Shown here in pieces: positions 1 through 10,493 of a DNA stretch of 64,000 nucleotides. Below the pieces are notes generated by a model. That model was not told the origin of the DNA. It ran no database searches and was given only the letters and a program-made list of their open reading frames with translations. The stretch covers positions 1,736,001 to 1,800,000 of the forward strand of contig NZ_CP061725.1 of NCBI RefSeq assembly GCF_014764405.1, given 5' to 3'. The translations under genes and the position numbers were made by a program. Within the stretch, counting starts at the first letter, position 1. Each line of letters begins with the position of its first letter. The stretch comes from Micromonospora craniellae. Its GTDB lineage: Bacteria; Actinomycetota; Actinomycetes; Mycobacteriales; Micromonosporaceae.

Positions 1-522
1 GTTGGCCACGTTGCCGTCGGTGACCGCGGTGCGCAGCTCGGGGCTGATCAGCGGCCGGACGTTCGCCGACGGCGAGGTGCGGGGCTCGATCACACCGGGG
101 TAGTTGTCCGCGGTGAGGGCCACCACGACGCCGCTGTTCTGCTGGGGATCACCGCCGGCCAGGTAGTTGACCGTGCCGTCGATCGTCTCCTGGAGCTGGG
201 CCTCCTGTGGCTGGCCGTAGAGGCTGAACTGCTTGGCCGCGTACTCGGCGCCGTTCATCAGCCGGAGCTGGACGTCGGCCTTGGCGTTGTCCAGCAGGAT
301 GCTGGTGATCTTGTCGGCGATGAGGTACGCGAACCCGCCCACCAGCAGGCTGGAGACCACCAGGGTGATGGTCACCACGCGCACCTGCAACGAGCGCCGC
401 CAGGTCTGGTGCAGACCGCCGAACAACCGCGAGGCACGGCCGCTGAGCCCACGCCACAACTCCCACGCGGCACCTCGCCGGTGGGACGTCGTGTCGAGAT
501 CCGGGAGCGGGGAGTTGGTCAC
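1..522 (-). CDS. mtrB: MtrB-type sensor histidine kinase, N-terminal part (cut by window edge)
   Basis: The first 174 codons of a membrane sensor kinase that pairs with the response regulator just upstream. It starts at a GTG only 12 bases after the mtrA stop codon, so the two are co-transcribed. A basic cytoplasmic N-terminus is followed by one membrane helix at about residues 48-69 (core VVTITLVVSSLLVGG) and then an extracellular sensor segment. The HAMP, phosphoacceptor and ATPase domains lie beyond base 1. In actinobacteria MtrAB links cell-wall metabolism, division and osmotic signals. The assignment rests on synteny with mtrA and on the topology, because the kinase motifs themselves are not in the window. 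Confidence 0.85.
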   Translation of the reverse strand, partial: MTNSPLPDLDTTSHRRGAAWELWRGLSGRASRLFGGLHQTWRRSLQVRVVTITLVVSSLLVGGFAYLIADKITSILLDNAKADVQLRLMNGAEYAAKQFSLYGQPQEAQLQETIDGTVNYLAGGDPQQNSGVVVALTADNYPGVIEPRTSPSANVRPLISPELRTAVTDGNVAN

Positions 523-534
523 AGTGCGACCAGG

Positions 535-1224
535 CTATCCGGTACCCGCCTTGTAACCCACGCCGCGCACGGTGAGGATGATTTCCGGGCGCTCCGGATC
601 CGGTTCGATCTTGGCACGTAGCCGCTGGACGTGCACGTTCACCAACCGGGTGTCCGCCGCGTGCCGGTATCCCCACACCTGTTCCAGCAGCACCTCGCGA
701 GTGAAGACCTGCCGCGGCTTGCGGGCGAGCGCGACCAGCAGGTCGAACTCCAGCGGCGTGAGCTTCACCTCCTCGCCGTTGCGGCTGACGGTGTGCGCCG
801 GCACGTCGATGGCGATCTGGTTGCCGGGCGGTCCGATGGTGAGCAGTTCCGGTGCGGCGTCCTCGCCCCGTCGCAGCCGGGCCCGCATCCGGGCGACCAA
901 CTCCTTGGGCTTGAACGGCTTCACCACGTAGTCGTCCGCCCCGGACTCCAGGCCGAGCACGACGTCGACCGTGTCGCTCTTGGCGGTGAGCATGACGATC
1001 GGTACGCCGGACTCCGTCCGGATCGCCCGCGCCACGTCGATTCCGCTCATTCCAGGCAGCATGAGGTCGAGTAGGACGATATCGGGTCGGTTGTCGCGGA
1101 ACGCGGCCAATGCCCGTTCCCCGTCGGCCACGAAGGAGGGCATGAAACCTTCACTCCGCAGCACGATGCCGAGCATCTCGGCGAGCGCGGGGTCGTCGTC
1201 GACCACCAGTACCCGGGCTCTCAT
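535..1224 (-). CDS. mtrA: DNA-binding response regulator MtrA
   Basis: OmpR/PhoB-family response regulator of 229 aa. The receiver domain fills about residues 1-120: acidic pocket VDDDPAL near the start, phosphoacceptor Asp in IVLLDLMLPG, switch Thr in MLTAKS and the conserved Lys in VVKPFKPKEL. The C-terminal winged-helix domain carries the usual TPLEFDLLVALARKPRQVF and RGVGYKAG signatures. It is phosphorylated by the adjacent MtrB. MtrA is an essential or near-essential regulator of cell-wall, division and development genes in actinobacteria. The start is an ATG with no strong ribosome-binding site in front, so a short or absent leader is possible. Confidence 0.95.
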   Translation of the reverse strand: MRARVLVVDDDPALAEMLGIVLRSEGFMPSFVADGERALAAFRDNRPDIVLLDLMLPGMSGIDVARAIRTESGVPIVMLTAKSDTVDVVLGLESGADDYVVKPFKPKELVARMRARLRRGEDAAPELLTIGPPGNQIAIDVPAHTVSRNGEEVKLTPLEFDLLVALARKPRQVFTREVLLEQVWGYRHAADTRLVNVHVQRLRAKIEPDPERPEIILTVRGVGYKAGTG

Positions 1225-1434
1225 GGGGTTAATGTTTCCATCCCGTCAGTTCGGTGGGCTCGGCGTCACCCCGGCACGCTACTGCCGAGGGACGCGCAGT
1301 GCCCAGCACCGGCCGGTTGCACCGCTCGCGCGAGCCACCCCGGGCCGGGCCTGCACCCGGGCCGACCGCGCGTGTCAACATGATCCCCGGGTGCGCCGCC
1401 GCGCGCCACCACCCACGCCTCCCAGGAGCCGCGC

Positions 1435-2280
1435 GTGCCCGAAGCAGGCCCCACCGCCGTGCTCCCCGGCCGCCCGCTCACCGTCGGTGAACTCCTCGAC
1501 TCCGCCGTGCTCCTGCTGCGCCACCACGCCTCGACGCTGCTCCCCCTCGCCGCCGTGCTGGCCCTCGGCGAACAACTTCTCCTGCTGCCCCTGCGTACCG
1601 CCCTCGGTGTCGGCCCGCCACTGTGGTGGCTGCCGAACCTCAACGGCCTCGCGGGGTTCTGGCTTCTGCTCGCGTTGGGCGCGGCGACCGAGGCGACGAT
1701 CATCGTGCTGCTCGGCAACCCGGCCGCCCGGGCCGCCGGTGGCGCGCTGCTCGGTCACCACCACACCGCCCGGCGCCTGATGAGTCCCACCGGTGGCCGC
1801 TGGGGCGCGACCCTGCTGCTCGCCGTGCTGGTGGGTGCCGCGATGCTGTTCCTGTCCCTGCTCGGCCCGGCGTGGTTCCTCGGGTGGGCCCTGCTCGGCG
1901 CGGTGGCCCCGGCACTCGTGCTCGATCGGGTCACGCCGCCGCGCGCGCTCACCCGCTCCGCCTCGCTCGCGTCGCGGGTCGACGGTCGCGCCGCCGCCCT
2001 ACGGGTACTCGGCTACCTGGTCTGGTGGATCATCCGGGTCGGACTCGGCTGGGGCCTGTTCCTCGGGCTGTCCACACTCGGCCTGATCGAGGGCGAGGAC
2101 GCCCTGATCGTCGCCGCGACCCTGCTCTGGGCAGCGGTCAACACGGTCGCGTACGCCGCCCTGGCCTGCTTGGACGCCGTCCTCCATCTGGAGACCCGGA
2201 TCCGCACCGAAGGGCTGGACATCCGGTTGTCCCGGGTACCGGCCGACGCGGCGGCGGCCACCCTGGCGGTGCGCGGATGA
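1435..2280 (+). CDS. multi-pass membrane protein heading the DUF4129/MoxR/DUF58 operon
   Basis: 281-aa integral membrane protein of unknown function. The GTG start has AGGAG six bases upstream. The opening GRPLTVGELLDSAVLLLRHH is the kind of amphipathic segment found in glycerophosphoryl-diester-phosphodiesterase-type membrane domains. About six hydrophobic helices follow, with a conserved-looking middle loop around LDRVTPPRALTRSASL. It overlaps the next gene by an ATGA junction, so it is translationally coupled to the DUF4129 protein. Genes of this kind accompany MoxR/DUF58 operons in Streptomyces and Micromonospora. No catalytic motif is visible. Confidence 0.8.
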   Translation: MPEAGPTAVLPGRPLTVGELLDSAVLLLRHHASTLLPLAAVLALGEQLLLLPLRTALGVGPPLWWLPNLNGLAGFWLLLALGAATEATIIVLLGNPAARAAGGALLGHHHTARRLMSPTGGRWGATLLLAVLVGAAMLFLSLLGPAWFLGWALLGAVAPALVLDRVTPPRALTRSASLASRVDGRAAALRVLGYLVWWIIRVGLGWGLFLGLSTLGLIEGEDALIVAATLLWAAVNTVAYAALACLDAVLHLETRIRTEGLDIRLSRVPADAAAATLAVRG

Positions 2281-2963
2281 GCTTCAGCCGGTGGTGGACC
2301 GAGGCCACGGCGGCGCTCGGCGACCACGTCCCGCTGCCGCTGGCCACACTGTCGCTGGTGCTGGTCACGGCCCTGGTCGCGGTCGGCTGGTACGCCTGGC
2401 CCAGCTGGGTGCCCCGGCGGATTCCCCGACTGCGTCGCCGTACCCGAAGTCGACCGGAGCGCACCGAGACGGTCCGCGAGGCGCCAGCGCCCGCCGTCGT
2501 CGACGTGCCGCCGGTCGCCGTGCTCGACCTGGCCGACCGGCTGTCCGCTGACGGCCGCTACGCCGAGGCGGTCCGGGAACGGCTGCGCGCCATGCTCCAC
2601 GAGCTCACGGACCGGCGCGTGGTGGGGATCCGGCCGGGCATGACCGTCGCCGAGGTCGTCACCGCCGCCAGCACCAACCGCCCGCCCGTCGGTCCGCCGC
2701 TGTCCGCCGCGGCGGCCATCTTCTCCGAGCTCTGGTACGCCCAACGCGGCGCCACCGTCGACCACGACCATCGAATGCGCGAGCACGCCGCCCGGCTGCG
2801 GCACCTGCTCGCCGCCGACGGCCAGGCACCGCCACCCGTGGCCGCCACGACCCGACCGACCGACCCGACCGGCGGATCCGGCCCGGCCCACGAACCGGGC
2901 CCAGTCGACGCACCAGGCCCGGCCGACGGGCCAGGGCCCACGTCGAAGGAGACCACGTGGTGA
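2277..2963 (+). CDS. DUF4129 domain protein
   Basis: 228-aa membrane-anchored protein. One N-terminal helix (about residues 21-38) is followed by a basic stretch and a cytoplasmic DUF4129-like domain (ADRLSADGRYAEAVRERLRAMLHEL, later RPGMTVAEVV and FSELWYAQRGATV). The last 45 residues are Pro/Gly-rich. The chosen ATG overlaps the preceding stop (ATGA). DUF4129 is typically found in operons with DUF4350, MoxR and DUF58 and with transglutaminase-like proteins, where it is thought to sit at the membrane in a MoxR-dependent assembly. The biochemical role is unknown. Confidence 0.85.
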   Translation: MSFSRWWTEATAALGDHVPLPLATLSLVLVTALVAVGWYAWPSWVPRRIPRLRRRTRSRPERTETVREAPAPAVVDVPPVAVLDLADRLSADGRYAEAVRERLRAMLHELTDRRVVGIRPGMTVAEVVTAASTNRPPVGPPLSAAAAIFSELWYAQRGATVDHDHRMREHAARLRHLLAADGQAPPPVAATTRPTDPTGGSGPAHEPGPVDAPGPADGPGPTSKETTW

Positions 2964-4327
2964 CGCCCCGGACCCCCCGCCGCCGGCACCGGGTGGTGAT
3001 CCCGGTCGTCCTCGGTGCGCTGGTGCTCACCGTCACCCTGGTCAGCCGCGAGATCGACCAACCCGACCAGACCGACCGGGGTTTCCTCTCCCCGGTGTCC
3101 ACCGGGGACGACGGCGGCAGCCGGCTCGCGGCGAGCCTGACCAGCAACGGCGTCCTGGTGCAGCGGGAGACCGACACCGTCCGGGCGTTGCGGGCCACCC
3201 GTGGCGCCCCGGCCACCCTGTTCGTCCCGGCGCCCGAACTGCTGCACCCGCGTACCGTCGACGCCCTCGGTCTGCTGCCCGCCGGCACCCGGCTGGTGCT
3301 GGTCGACCCGCCCCGGCGGGTGCTGGACGCCGCCGGCCTGCCGCTGCGGCCCACCGCACGGCGCTGGGCGACGCGCGCCGTCGCACCACACCACGAGGGA
3401 CGGCCCTGCCCGCTTCCCGAGATGACCGGCGTCGGTGCCGCCGCCGTCACCCGAGCGCGGTACGCGCCGACCGGGGCCGTGGAACCCGTCGAACTCTGCT
3501 TCGCCGCCGGCCTGGCCCGACTGCGGGGGCACAGTGAGAGCCTGGTGGTGGGTGCCAGCGACCCCTTCCGCAACAGTCGCATCGACGAGTGGGGGAACCG
3601 CGCCTTCGCCACCCGACTGCTCGCCGGCACCGGCCGGGTGGTCTGGCTCAACCTGGACGGTCCCGCCCCACCGCCGCCCGAACCGCCTCCGGGCCCGGCC
3701 TCCCCGCCGCCGGACCGGACCGACTCCGGGTACGGCGAGCACGATCACCCGGACGCGGGCACCGGCCACGGCGAGGAGAACGCCCCCGGCGACCGGTCCG
3801 GGCAGGACGCCTCCGGTCCCGCCCGCTCCGGGCAGGACGACTCGACCAACCCGCTCTGGTCCGCCTTCCCGCCCTGGTTCTGGGCGCTGCTGCTGCAACT
3901 GCTCCTGGCCGCCCTGCTCGTCGGCGCCGGGCGAGCCCGCCGACTCGGCCCGCCGACGCCGGAGCCGCTGCCGGTGACCGTCCCCGCCGCCGAGACGGTA
4001 CGTGGACGGGCCCACCTGTACCAGCGGGCGCAGGCCCGCGAGAGCGCCGCCGAGACGCTGCGGGCCGCCGCCCGGGCCCGGCTGGCCCGCCGCCTGCACC
4101 TGTCCGCAGACACTGAACGCGAGGGACTGACCGCCGCGGTGGCGACCCGTACCGGCACCCCCCGGGAGACCGTCGACCGCCTGCTGCACGGCGCGGCGCC
4201 GGCCACCGACCAGGAGCTCCTGGACCTGGCCACCGGCCTGGACCGGGCGGCGTCCGCCGACGGTCCGGCCGAGCCCCGCCCGTCACCCCCCGTACCGCAG
4301 CCCCGATCCGAAGGAGACCACCGGTGA
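2957..4327 (+). CDS. DUF4350 domain protein
   Basis: 456-aa protein with a membrane helix near the N-terminus (VVIPVVLGALVLTVTLV), an extracytoplasmic DUF4350 domain (GDDGGSRLAASLTSNGVLV, then a Rossmann-like region to about residue 230), a low-complexity acidic and Pro-rich linker, a second helix near residue 305 (WFWALLLQLLLAALLVGAG) and a cytoplasmic tail rich in Ala and Arg. Two consecutive GTG codons (2957 and 2960) could start it; the second overlaps the upstream stop as GTGA. It belongs to the MoxR/DUF58 operon and probably acts with those proteins at the membrane. Precise role unknown. Confidence 0.85.
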   Translation: MVTPRTPRRRHRVVIPVVLGALVLTVTLVSREIDQPDQTDRGFLSPVSTGDDGGSRLAASLTSNGVLVQRETDTVRALRATRGAPATLFVPAPELLHPRTVDALGLLPAGTRLVLVDPPRRVLDAAGLPLRPTARRWATRAVAPHHEGRPCPLPEMTGVGAAAVTRARYAPTGAVEPVELCFAAGLARLRGHSESLVVGASDPFRNSRIDEWGNRAFATRLLAGTGRVVWLNLDGPAPPPPEPPPGPASPPPDRTDSGYGEHDHPDAGTGHGEENAPGDRSGQDASGPARSGQDDSTNPLWSAFPPWFWALLLQLLLAALLVGAGRARRLGPPTPEPLPVTVPAAETVRGRAHLYQRAQARESAAETLRAAARARLARRLHLSADTEREGLTAAVATRTGTPRETVDRLLHGAAPATDQELLDLATGLDRAASADGPAEPRPSPPVPQPRSEGDHR

Positions 4328-5310
4328 CCCGACCCGCCGCCATCGCCGACCCACTCGCCGCCGACCCCGCCCGGGCCACGCTGCACCGGTTGCGCGCCGA
4401 GGTGGCCAAGGCGGTCGTCGGGCAGGACGCCGTCGTGGCCGGCCTCGTCGTCGCGCTGCTCTGTCGGGGCCACGTGCTGCTGGAGGGCGTACCGGGGGTG
4501 GCCAAGACGCTGCTGGTGCGTACGCTCGCCGCCGCGCTGGACCTGACGGCCCGGCGGGTGCAGTTCACCCCGGACCTGATGCCCGGTGACGTCACCGGCT
4601 CGATGGTCTTCGACTCGCGCACCGCGGCGTTCACCTTCCGCGAAGGGCCGGTCTTCACGAATCTGCTGCTCGCCGACGAGATCAACCGGACCCCGCCGAA
4701 GACCCAGTCCGCGCTGCTCGAAGTGATGGAGGAACGGCAGGTCACCGTCGAGGGCGAGCGCCGCGGCCTGCCCGACCCGTTCATCGTCGTGGCGACCCAG
4801 AACCCGGTGGAGTACGAGGGCACCTACCCGCTGCCGGAAGCCCAACTGGACCGTTTCCTGCTCAAGCTGACCGTGCCGCTGCCCAACCGGGACGAGGAAC
4901 TGGGGGTGCTCCGCGCGCATCACGCCGGCTTCGACCCCAGCGACCTGGCCGGTGCCGGTGTGGGCCCGGTGGCCGGTGCCGCCGACCTCGCCACGGCCCG
5001 GGCGGCGGTGAGCCGGGTACACATCGCCGAACCGCTGCTCGGCTACGTCGTCGACCTGTGCCGGGCCACCCGTGCCGTACCCGCGCTGGAACTGGGTGCC
5101 TCGCCCCGTGGCGCCACCGGCCTGCTCGGCGCCGCCAAGGCGTGGGCCTGGCTCAGTGGCCACGACCACGTGGTGCCCGACGACGTCAAGGCGATGGCCC
5201 GGCCGACCCTGCGGCACCGGCTCCGGCTGCGTCCCGAGGCCGAGTTGGAGGGCGTCGCGGTGGACTCCGTGCTGGACACGGTGCTCGCCACCGTGCCGAC
5301 CCCGCGATGA
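4324..5310 (+). CDS. MoxR-family AAA+ ATPase
   Basis: 328-aa MoxR-type AAA+ ATPase. Walker A is EGVPGVAKT near residue 60 and Walker B is LLLADEIN near residue 120. The arginine-finger and sensor region includes ATQNPVEYEGTYPLPEAQLDRF, and the C-terminal lid has the family sequence LGASPRGATGLLGAAKAWAW. MoxR ATPases act as chaperones that activate partner proteins, usually the DUF58/VWA-like protein encoded next to them. The GTG start overlaps the DUF4350 stop as GTGA, and its own stop overlaps the DUF58 start as ATGA, so stoichiometric coupled translation is likely. Confidence 0.95.
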   Translation: MTRPAAIADPLAADPARATLHRLRAEVAKAVVGQDAVVAGLVVALLCRGHVLLEGVPGVAKTLLVRTLAAALDLTARRVQFTPDLMPGDVTGSMVFDSRTAAFTFREGPVFTNLLLADEINRTPPKTQSALLEVMEERQVTVEGERRGLPDPFIVVATQNPVEYEGTYPLPEAQLDRFLLKLTVPLPNRDEELGVLRAHHAGFDPSDLAGAGVGPVAGAADLATARAAVSRVHIAEPLLGYVVDLCRATRAVPALELGASPRGATGLLGAAKAWAWLSGHDHVVPDDVKAMARPTLRHRLRLRPEAELEGVAVDSVLDTVLATVPTPR

Positions 5311-6617
5311 CCTGGCGGGCGGCGGCGCTGCTCGCGGCGGGTGCGCTGACCCTGCCGCTGTGGCCGGCCCCGTTCGTCGGGGTGGCGGTGATGGCCGGCG
5401 CGGTCCTGCTGCTGCTCGTCGTGGACCTCGCGCTCGCCGCGCCGCTACGATCCCTCACCGCCCGGCGCGACGGCGAACGGGCCGTCCGGCTCGGCGGCAC
5501 CGCCACCGTCGTGCTGCACCTGGGCAACCTCTCCGGTCGGCCGCTGCGCGCCCAGGTCCGCGACGCCTGGGTGCCCTCGGCCGGGGCTCGGCCCGACGTG
5601 CCGCCGAGCCGCGTGGTGCGGGTCGCCCCCGGCACGGCGGTGGCGCTGCCCAGCCGACTGACCCCGACCCGCCGGGGCGACCGGCCCGCCGTGGCACTGA
5701 CCGTCCGCTCGCTCGGGCCGCTCGGGCTGGCGTTCCGGCAGTGGGGCGGCCGACCGGTGACACCGCCGTGGACCCTGCGTGTGCTGCCCCGCTTCGACTC
5801 GCGTCGACACCTGCCCGAGAAGCTGTCCCGGCTGCGGGTCATCGACGGCCGGCAGGTCGGCCGGGGACGCGGCGCGGGCACCGAGTTCGACACCCTGCGC
5901 GAGTACGTGCCCGGCGACGACGTGCGCTCCGTCGACTGGCGGGCCACCGCCCGGCGGGGTGAGGTGCTGGTACGGACCTGGCGCCCCGAGCGGGACCGAC
6001 GAGTGGTCTGTGTGCTGGACACCGGGCGTACGTCGGCGGTACGCCTCGGCGACGAGCCCCGGTTGGACGCCTCGATCGAGGCGGCACTGCTGCTCACCGC
6101 GCTCGCCACCCGGGCGGGTGACCGGGTCGACGTGTTCGCTGCCGACACCGAGCCCCGGGCGAGGGTCACCGGCGCGGAGCGGCCGGCGCAGTGGAGCCGG
6201 CTGGCGCACGCGCTGGCGCCGCTCCAACCAGCCCTGGTGGAGACCGACTTCCGCCTGATCGCTGGCGAACTGCTGCGCCGGCATCGCCCGCGCAGCCTGG
6301 TCGTCCTGCTCACCGCGCTGGAGCCCGGCGCCCTCGGCGAAGGTCTGCTGCCGGTGCTGCCCCGGCTGGCCGCCCGGCACCGGGTGGTGGTGGCGGCGGC
6401 ACAGGACCCGGTGCTGTCCACGCTCGCCACCGGGCCGCCCCGGCAGGTCGAGGACGCCTACGCGGCGGCCGCCGCCTGGCGTACGTTCGCCGAACGTGAC
6501 CGGCTCACGGCAGCCCTGGCCAACCACGACGTCACCGTCATCGACGTCCCCGCGCCACGCCTCGCCCCCGCGCTGACGGACGCATACCTGCGACTCAAAT
6601 CCACTGGTCAACTCTGA
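5307..6617 (+). CDS. DUF58 domain protein (MoxR partner)
   Basis: 436-aa protein. Two hydrophobic segments in the first 50 residues anchor it in the membrane. The central DUF58 signature is clear: GAGTEFDTLREYVPGDDVRSVDWRATARRGE in two overlapping halves, followed by VLVRTWRPERDRRVVCVLDTGRTS, a degenerate VWA/MIDAS-like region. DUF58 proteins are the usual substrates or partners of MoxR ATPases. The ATG start overlaps the MoxR stop, making this the last gene of a five-gene coupled operon. About 30 bases separate its stop from the oppositely oriented SpoIIM-like gene. Confidence 0.93.
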   Translation: MTWRAAALLAAGALTLPLWPAPFVGVAVMAGAVLLLLVVDLALAAPLRSLTARRDGERAVRLGGTATVVLHLGNLSGRPLRAQVRDAWVPSAGARPDVPPSRVVRVAPGTAVALPSRLTPTRRGDRPAVALTVRSLGPLGLAFRQWGGRPVTPPWTLRVLPRFDSRRHLPEKLSRLRVIDGRQVGRGRGAGTEFDTLREYVPGDDVRSVDWRATARRGEVLVRTWRPERDRRVVCVLDTGRTSAVRLGDEPRLDASIEAALLLTALATRAGDRVDVFAADTEPRARVTGAERPAQWSRLAHALAPLQPALVETDFRLIAGELLRRHRPRSLVVLLTALEPGALGEGLLPVLPRLAARHRVVVAAAQDPVLSTLATGPPRQVEDAYAAAAAWRTFAERDRLTAALANHDVTVIDVPAPRLAPALTDAYLRLKSTGQL

Positions 6618-6644
6618 TTCGGCCGGCACCCGCCGACAAGCGCC

Positions 6645-7613
6645 TCAGTTCCGCATCGCTGGAGTCTCGTCACCGTCGCCCCTGGTCCGGGAGCCGAGGA
6701 CGAGGACGTACGCCAGGAAGGCGAGCCAGGCCGTGACGCCGACGGCGATTCGCAGAGCCACCGGCACCGGCGCGGGGGTCACGAACGCCTCGATCACCGC
6801 CGAGATCGCGAAGACCACCACCAGGCCGAGGGCGACCACGACGCCGTCGCGGCCCGCCCGGGCGACCGCCTGCCCCCGGGTGAGGTGCTCCGGCGGCGCG
6901 ATCCACGCCCATCCGATGCGCAGCCCCACCCCGGCGGCCACGAACACCCCGGTCAGCTCCAGCAGCCCGTGCGGGGTGATCAGGCCGAAGAAGACGTCCG
7001 CCCGGCCGTACCCGACCATGACGCCGCCGACCACACCGATGTTCACCACGTTCTGCCACAGCAGGTACGCCACCGGGACGATCAGCACGCCCGCCGCCAG
7101 GCACTTGGCGGCCAGCCAGGCGTTGTGCGTCCACAGGTGGAAGGCGAACGTCGGCGCGGAGAACTCGGTGTAGTAGCCGGCGAAGCCGGACTCCACCAGG
7201 TGGGCGGCCTCCGCCTCACCGACGAACGCCGCGGCAGTCTCCGGGTTGTCCGCCACGAACGCGATCAGGGTGAAGGTGAGCAGGGTGAAGGCGGTCGCCA
7301 CCGCGCACCACCAGGGCGCCGCGCGCCAGACCGCCCCGGGAAAGTCGACCAGTACGAACCGCCGGACGACCGCCCACGAGGGACGGGGCCGGACGGTGAG
7401 CCGGGCCCGGGCCCGGAGCACCACCTGGGAGAGCTCGCCGACCAGGGCCGGATCTGGCGAGCGACTGCGCAGCATGGAGAGCTGGGTGGTGGCCCGCTGG
7501 TAGAGCGCGACCAGTTCGTCGACCTCGTCGACGGTCAACCGTCGGCGGCCGGAGAGCTGATCCAGCCGGCGCCACTCCCCGCCGTGCTCGGCGACGTACG
7601 CGTCGAGATCCAC
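6645..7613 (-). CDS. stage II sporulation protein M-like membrane protein
   Basis: 322-aa SpoIIM-family membrane protein. The N-terminus is a soluble helical segment (WRRLDQLSGRRRLTVDEVDELVALYQRATTQLS), followed by about six membrane helices beginning near residue 100. The motif TPHGLLELTGVFVAAG near residue 215 is the SpoIIM hallmark. In actinobacteria this gene neighbours an RDD protein and MoxR/DUF58 genes, as here, and is not restricted to spore formers. The start is a GTG with no good Shine-Dalgarno. Its likely -10 element overlaps that of the divergent RDD gene. Confidence 0.88.
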   Translation of the reverse strand: MDLDAYVAEHGGEWRRLDQLSGRRRLTVDEVDELVALYQRATTQLSMLRSRSPDPALVGELSQVVLRARARLTVRPRPSWAVVRRFVLVDFPGAVWRAAPWWCAVATAFTLLTFTLIAFVADNPETAAAFVGEAEAAHLVESGFAGYYTEFSAPTFAFHLWTHNAWLAAKCLAAGVLIVPVAYLLWQNVVNIGVVGGVMVGYGRADVFFGLITPHGLLELTGVFVAAGVGLRIGWAWIAPPEHLTRGQAVARAGRDGVVVALGLVVVFAISAVIEAFVTPAPVPVALRIAVGVTAWLAFLAYVLVLGSRTRGDGDETPAMRN

Positions 7614-7633
7614 CGCCCACCCCCGTCCGCGCG

Positions 7634-7641
7634 ATCATAGT
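7634..7641. promoter_or_regulatory. overlapping divergent -10 elements (SpoIIM / RDD)
   Basis: The sequence ATCATAGT contains TATGAT on the minus strand (7639-7634) and CATAGT on the plus strand (7636-7641). The plus-strand hexamer is followed by seven bases and then a GTG at 7649, the spacing expected of a leaderless mRNA. No clear -35 elements are seen. If both are used, the two genes cannot be initiated at the same moment. Confidence 0.45.
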
Positions 7642-7648
7642 GTTCACT

Positions 7649-8731
7649 GTGCGGGTGAGCACAGCAGCACCGCGACCCTGGAGCGCCCCGGCCTGGGGCG
7701 ACGCCGAGTTGGTCAGCGGTGAGGCGGTGGAGTTGGACGTACGGGCCGCCCGGATCGGCTCCCGGGTGCTCGCGTTGCTGCTCGACGTCGGAATCCAACT
7801 GTTGTTCGGCCTGCTGCTGGCCGCGCTGGTCGGGTTGGGGCTGGCCGCCCTGCCGGACGGTGCGATCGACGCGGCCTCGGAGCGGGCGCTGCTCACCATC
7901 GGGGTGGTGCTGCTGCTGGTGGGCTACCCGGTGCTGTTCGAGCGGTTCAACCACGGCCGCACTCCCGGCAAGGCGGCGGTGGGGTTGCGGGTGGTCGGCG
8001 TCGACGGTGCCCCCGTCGGGATACGCCAGTCGCTGGCCCGGGCGCTGGCCGGGGTGGCCGTGGAGTGGCCCGGTCTGGTGCTGCCGCTGCTGTCCTGGGT
8101 GGCCGGGATGACGGTGATGCTCAGCGACACCCGGGGTCGGCGTCTCGGTGACCTGGTGGCGGGCACCATGGTCGTACACACCCGCACCGCGACGCGCTGG
8201 CGGCCGGTCCCGGCCCCCGTGCCGGCGTTGCGGGACTGGGCGTACACCCTGGACCTGAGCCGGCTCGATCCGAAGCTGGCGCTGGCCACCCGGCAGTACC
8301 TGGCGCGAGCCCACCTGTTCACCGGTCCGGCCGCCGACGACCTGGCGCTGCGCTTGTGGCGGGAGGTCGCCACGGCGGTCACCCCGCCGCCACCGGGCGG
8401 ACTGCCGGCGGCGGTCTATCTGGCCGCCGTACTGGGCGAACGGCACCGGCGGGCCCGGCACCGGCTCGCCGAGGAGCGGGTGCTCACCGCCGCGCTCTGG
8501 CCTCGGCTCGGCCTGCTGCCGGAGGCCGACCGGCCAGTCGGCCCGGCGAGCGCGCCGCTCGGCGTACCGTGGCCTCGGCCCGCCGCCCCCGGGCATCCGG
8601 GCGCCGTGGCGCCGGAACCGCCGCCAGCGCCGGTGCCGGCCCAGAGCCGACCGGCGGTACGACCGTCGACGGTCGCCGGGTCCGACCGGACTCCGGTGCC
8701 CGATGTCGAGCACACACCTGGGAGGCCGTGA
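7649..8731 (+). CDS. RDD family membrane protein
   Basis: About 360-aa RDD-family protein. The RDD domain covers roughly residues 25-160: the diagnostic Arg-Asp-Asp area reads AARIGSRVLALLLDVGIQLL, with later RFNHGRTPGKAAVGLRVV and DTRGRRLGDLVAGTMVV. A cytoplasmic tail of about 190 residues, Pro-rich at the end, follows. I chose the GTG at 7649 because a CATAGT element sits seven bases before it; in-frame GTGs at 7640 and 7655 are alternatives. RDD proteins may transport or bind small molecules; the substrate is unknown. The stop overlaps the next small gene by one base. Confidence 0.88.
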   Translation: MRVSTAAPRPWSAPAWGDAELVSGEAVELDVRAARIGSRVLALLLDVGIQLLFGLLLAALVGLGLAALPDGAIDAASERALLTIGVVLLLVGYPVLFERFNHGRTPGKAAVGLRVVGVDGAPVGIRQSLARALAGVAVEWPGLVLPLLSWVAGMTVMLSDTRGRRLGDLVAGTMVVHTRTATRWRPVPAPVPALRDWAYTLDLSRLDPKLALATRQYLARAHLFTGPAADDLALRLWREVATAVTPPPPGGLPAAVYLAAVLGERHRRARHRLAEERVLTAALWPRLGLLPEADRPVGPASAPLGVPWPRPAAPGHPGAVAPEPPPAPVPAQSRPAVRPSTVAGSDRTPVPDVEHTPGRP

Positions 8732-8889
8732 TGAGAGGTCTGTTGCCATGGCTGGCTGTGCTCGGGCTGGTGCTGCTGCTCAGTGCGCTGCGCCTGCGCA
8801 CCCTGGCGGCGGTGGTCTCGCTGACCTGGCTGGCCTGGTGCCTCTGGACCTGGGTCCGGCCCGCCCGCCGCCAGGACCGGCCCCGCTGA
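8731..8889 (+). CDS. small membrane protein downstream of RDD gene
   Basis: 52-aa protein. Its ATG shares one base with the RDD stop codon (TGATG), indicating coupled translation, and GGAGG lies just upstream. It has two closely spaced hydrophobic helices (PWLAVLGLVLLLSAL and LAAVVSLTWLAWCLWTWV) with a basic C-terminus, consistent with a hairpin membrane protein. Function unknown; coupling suggests it works with the RDD protein. Confidence 0.65.
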   Translation: MRGLLPWLAVLGLVLLLSALRLRTLAAVVSLTWLAWCLWTWVRPARRQDRPR

Positions 8890-8948
8890 CCCGCCGGCCC
8901 CGCTGACCCGGCCCGAGCGCGCTCGCTCGGGGCACCGACCGTGAACGA

Positions 8949-8983
8949 CCGGGCCGGGTCGACCTCAGGTCGACCCGGCCCGG
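8949..8983. terminator. strong hairpin between RDD operon and ahcY
   Basis: A perfect 17-base inverted repeat with a single central base; arms CCGGGCCGGGTCGACCT and its complement. It lies between two convergent operons and can serve both strands. There is no U-tract, as is usual in high-GC actinobacteria. Confidence 0.85.
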
Positions 8984-8993
8984 TACGTGCCGG

Positions 8994-10493
<1,500 letters not shown>
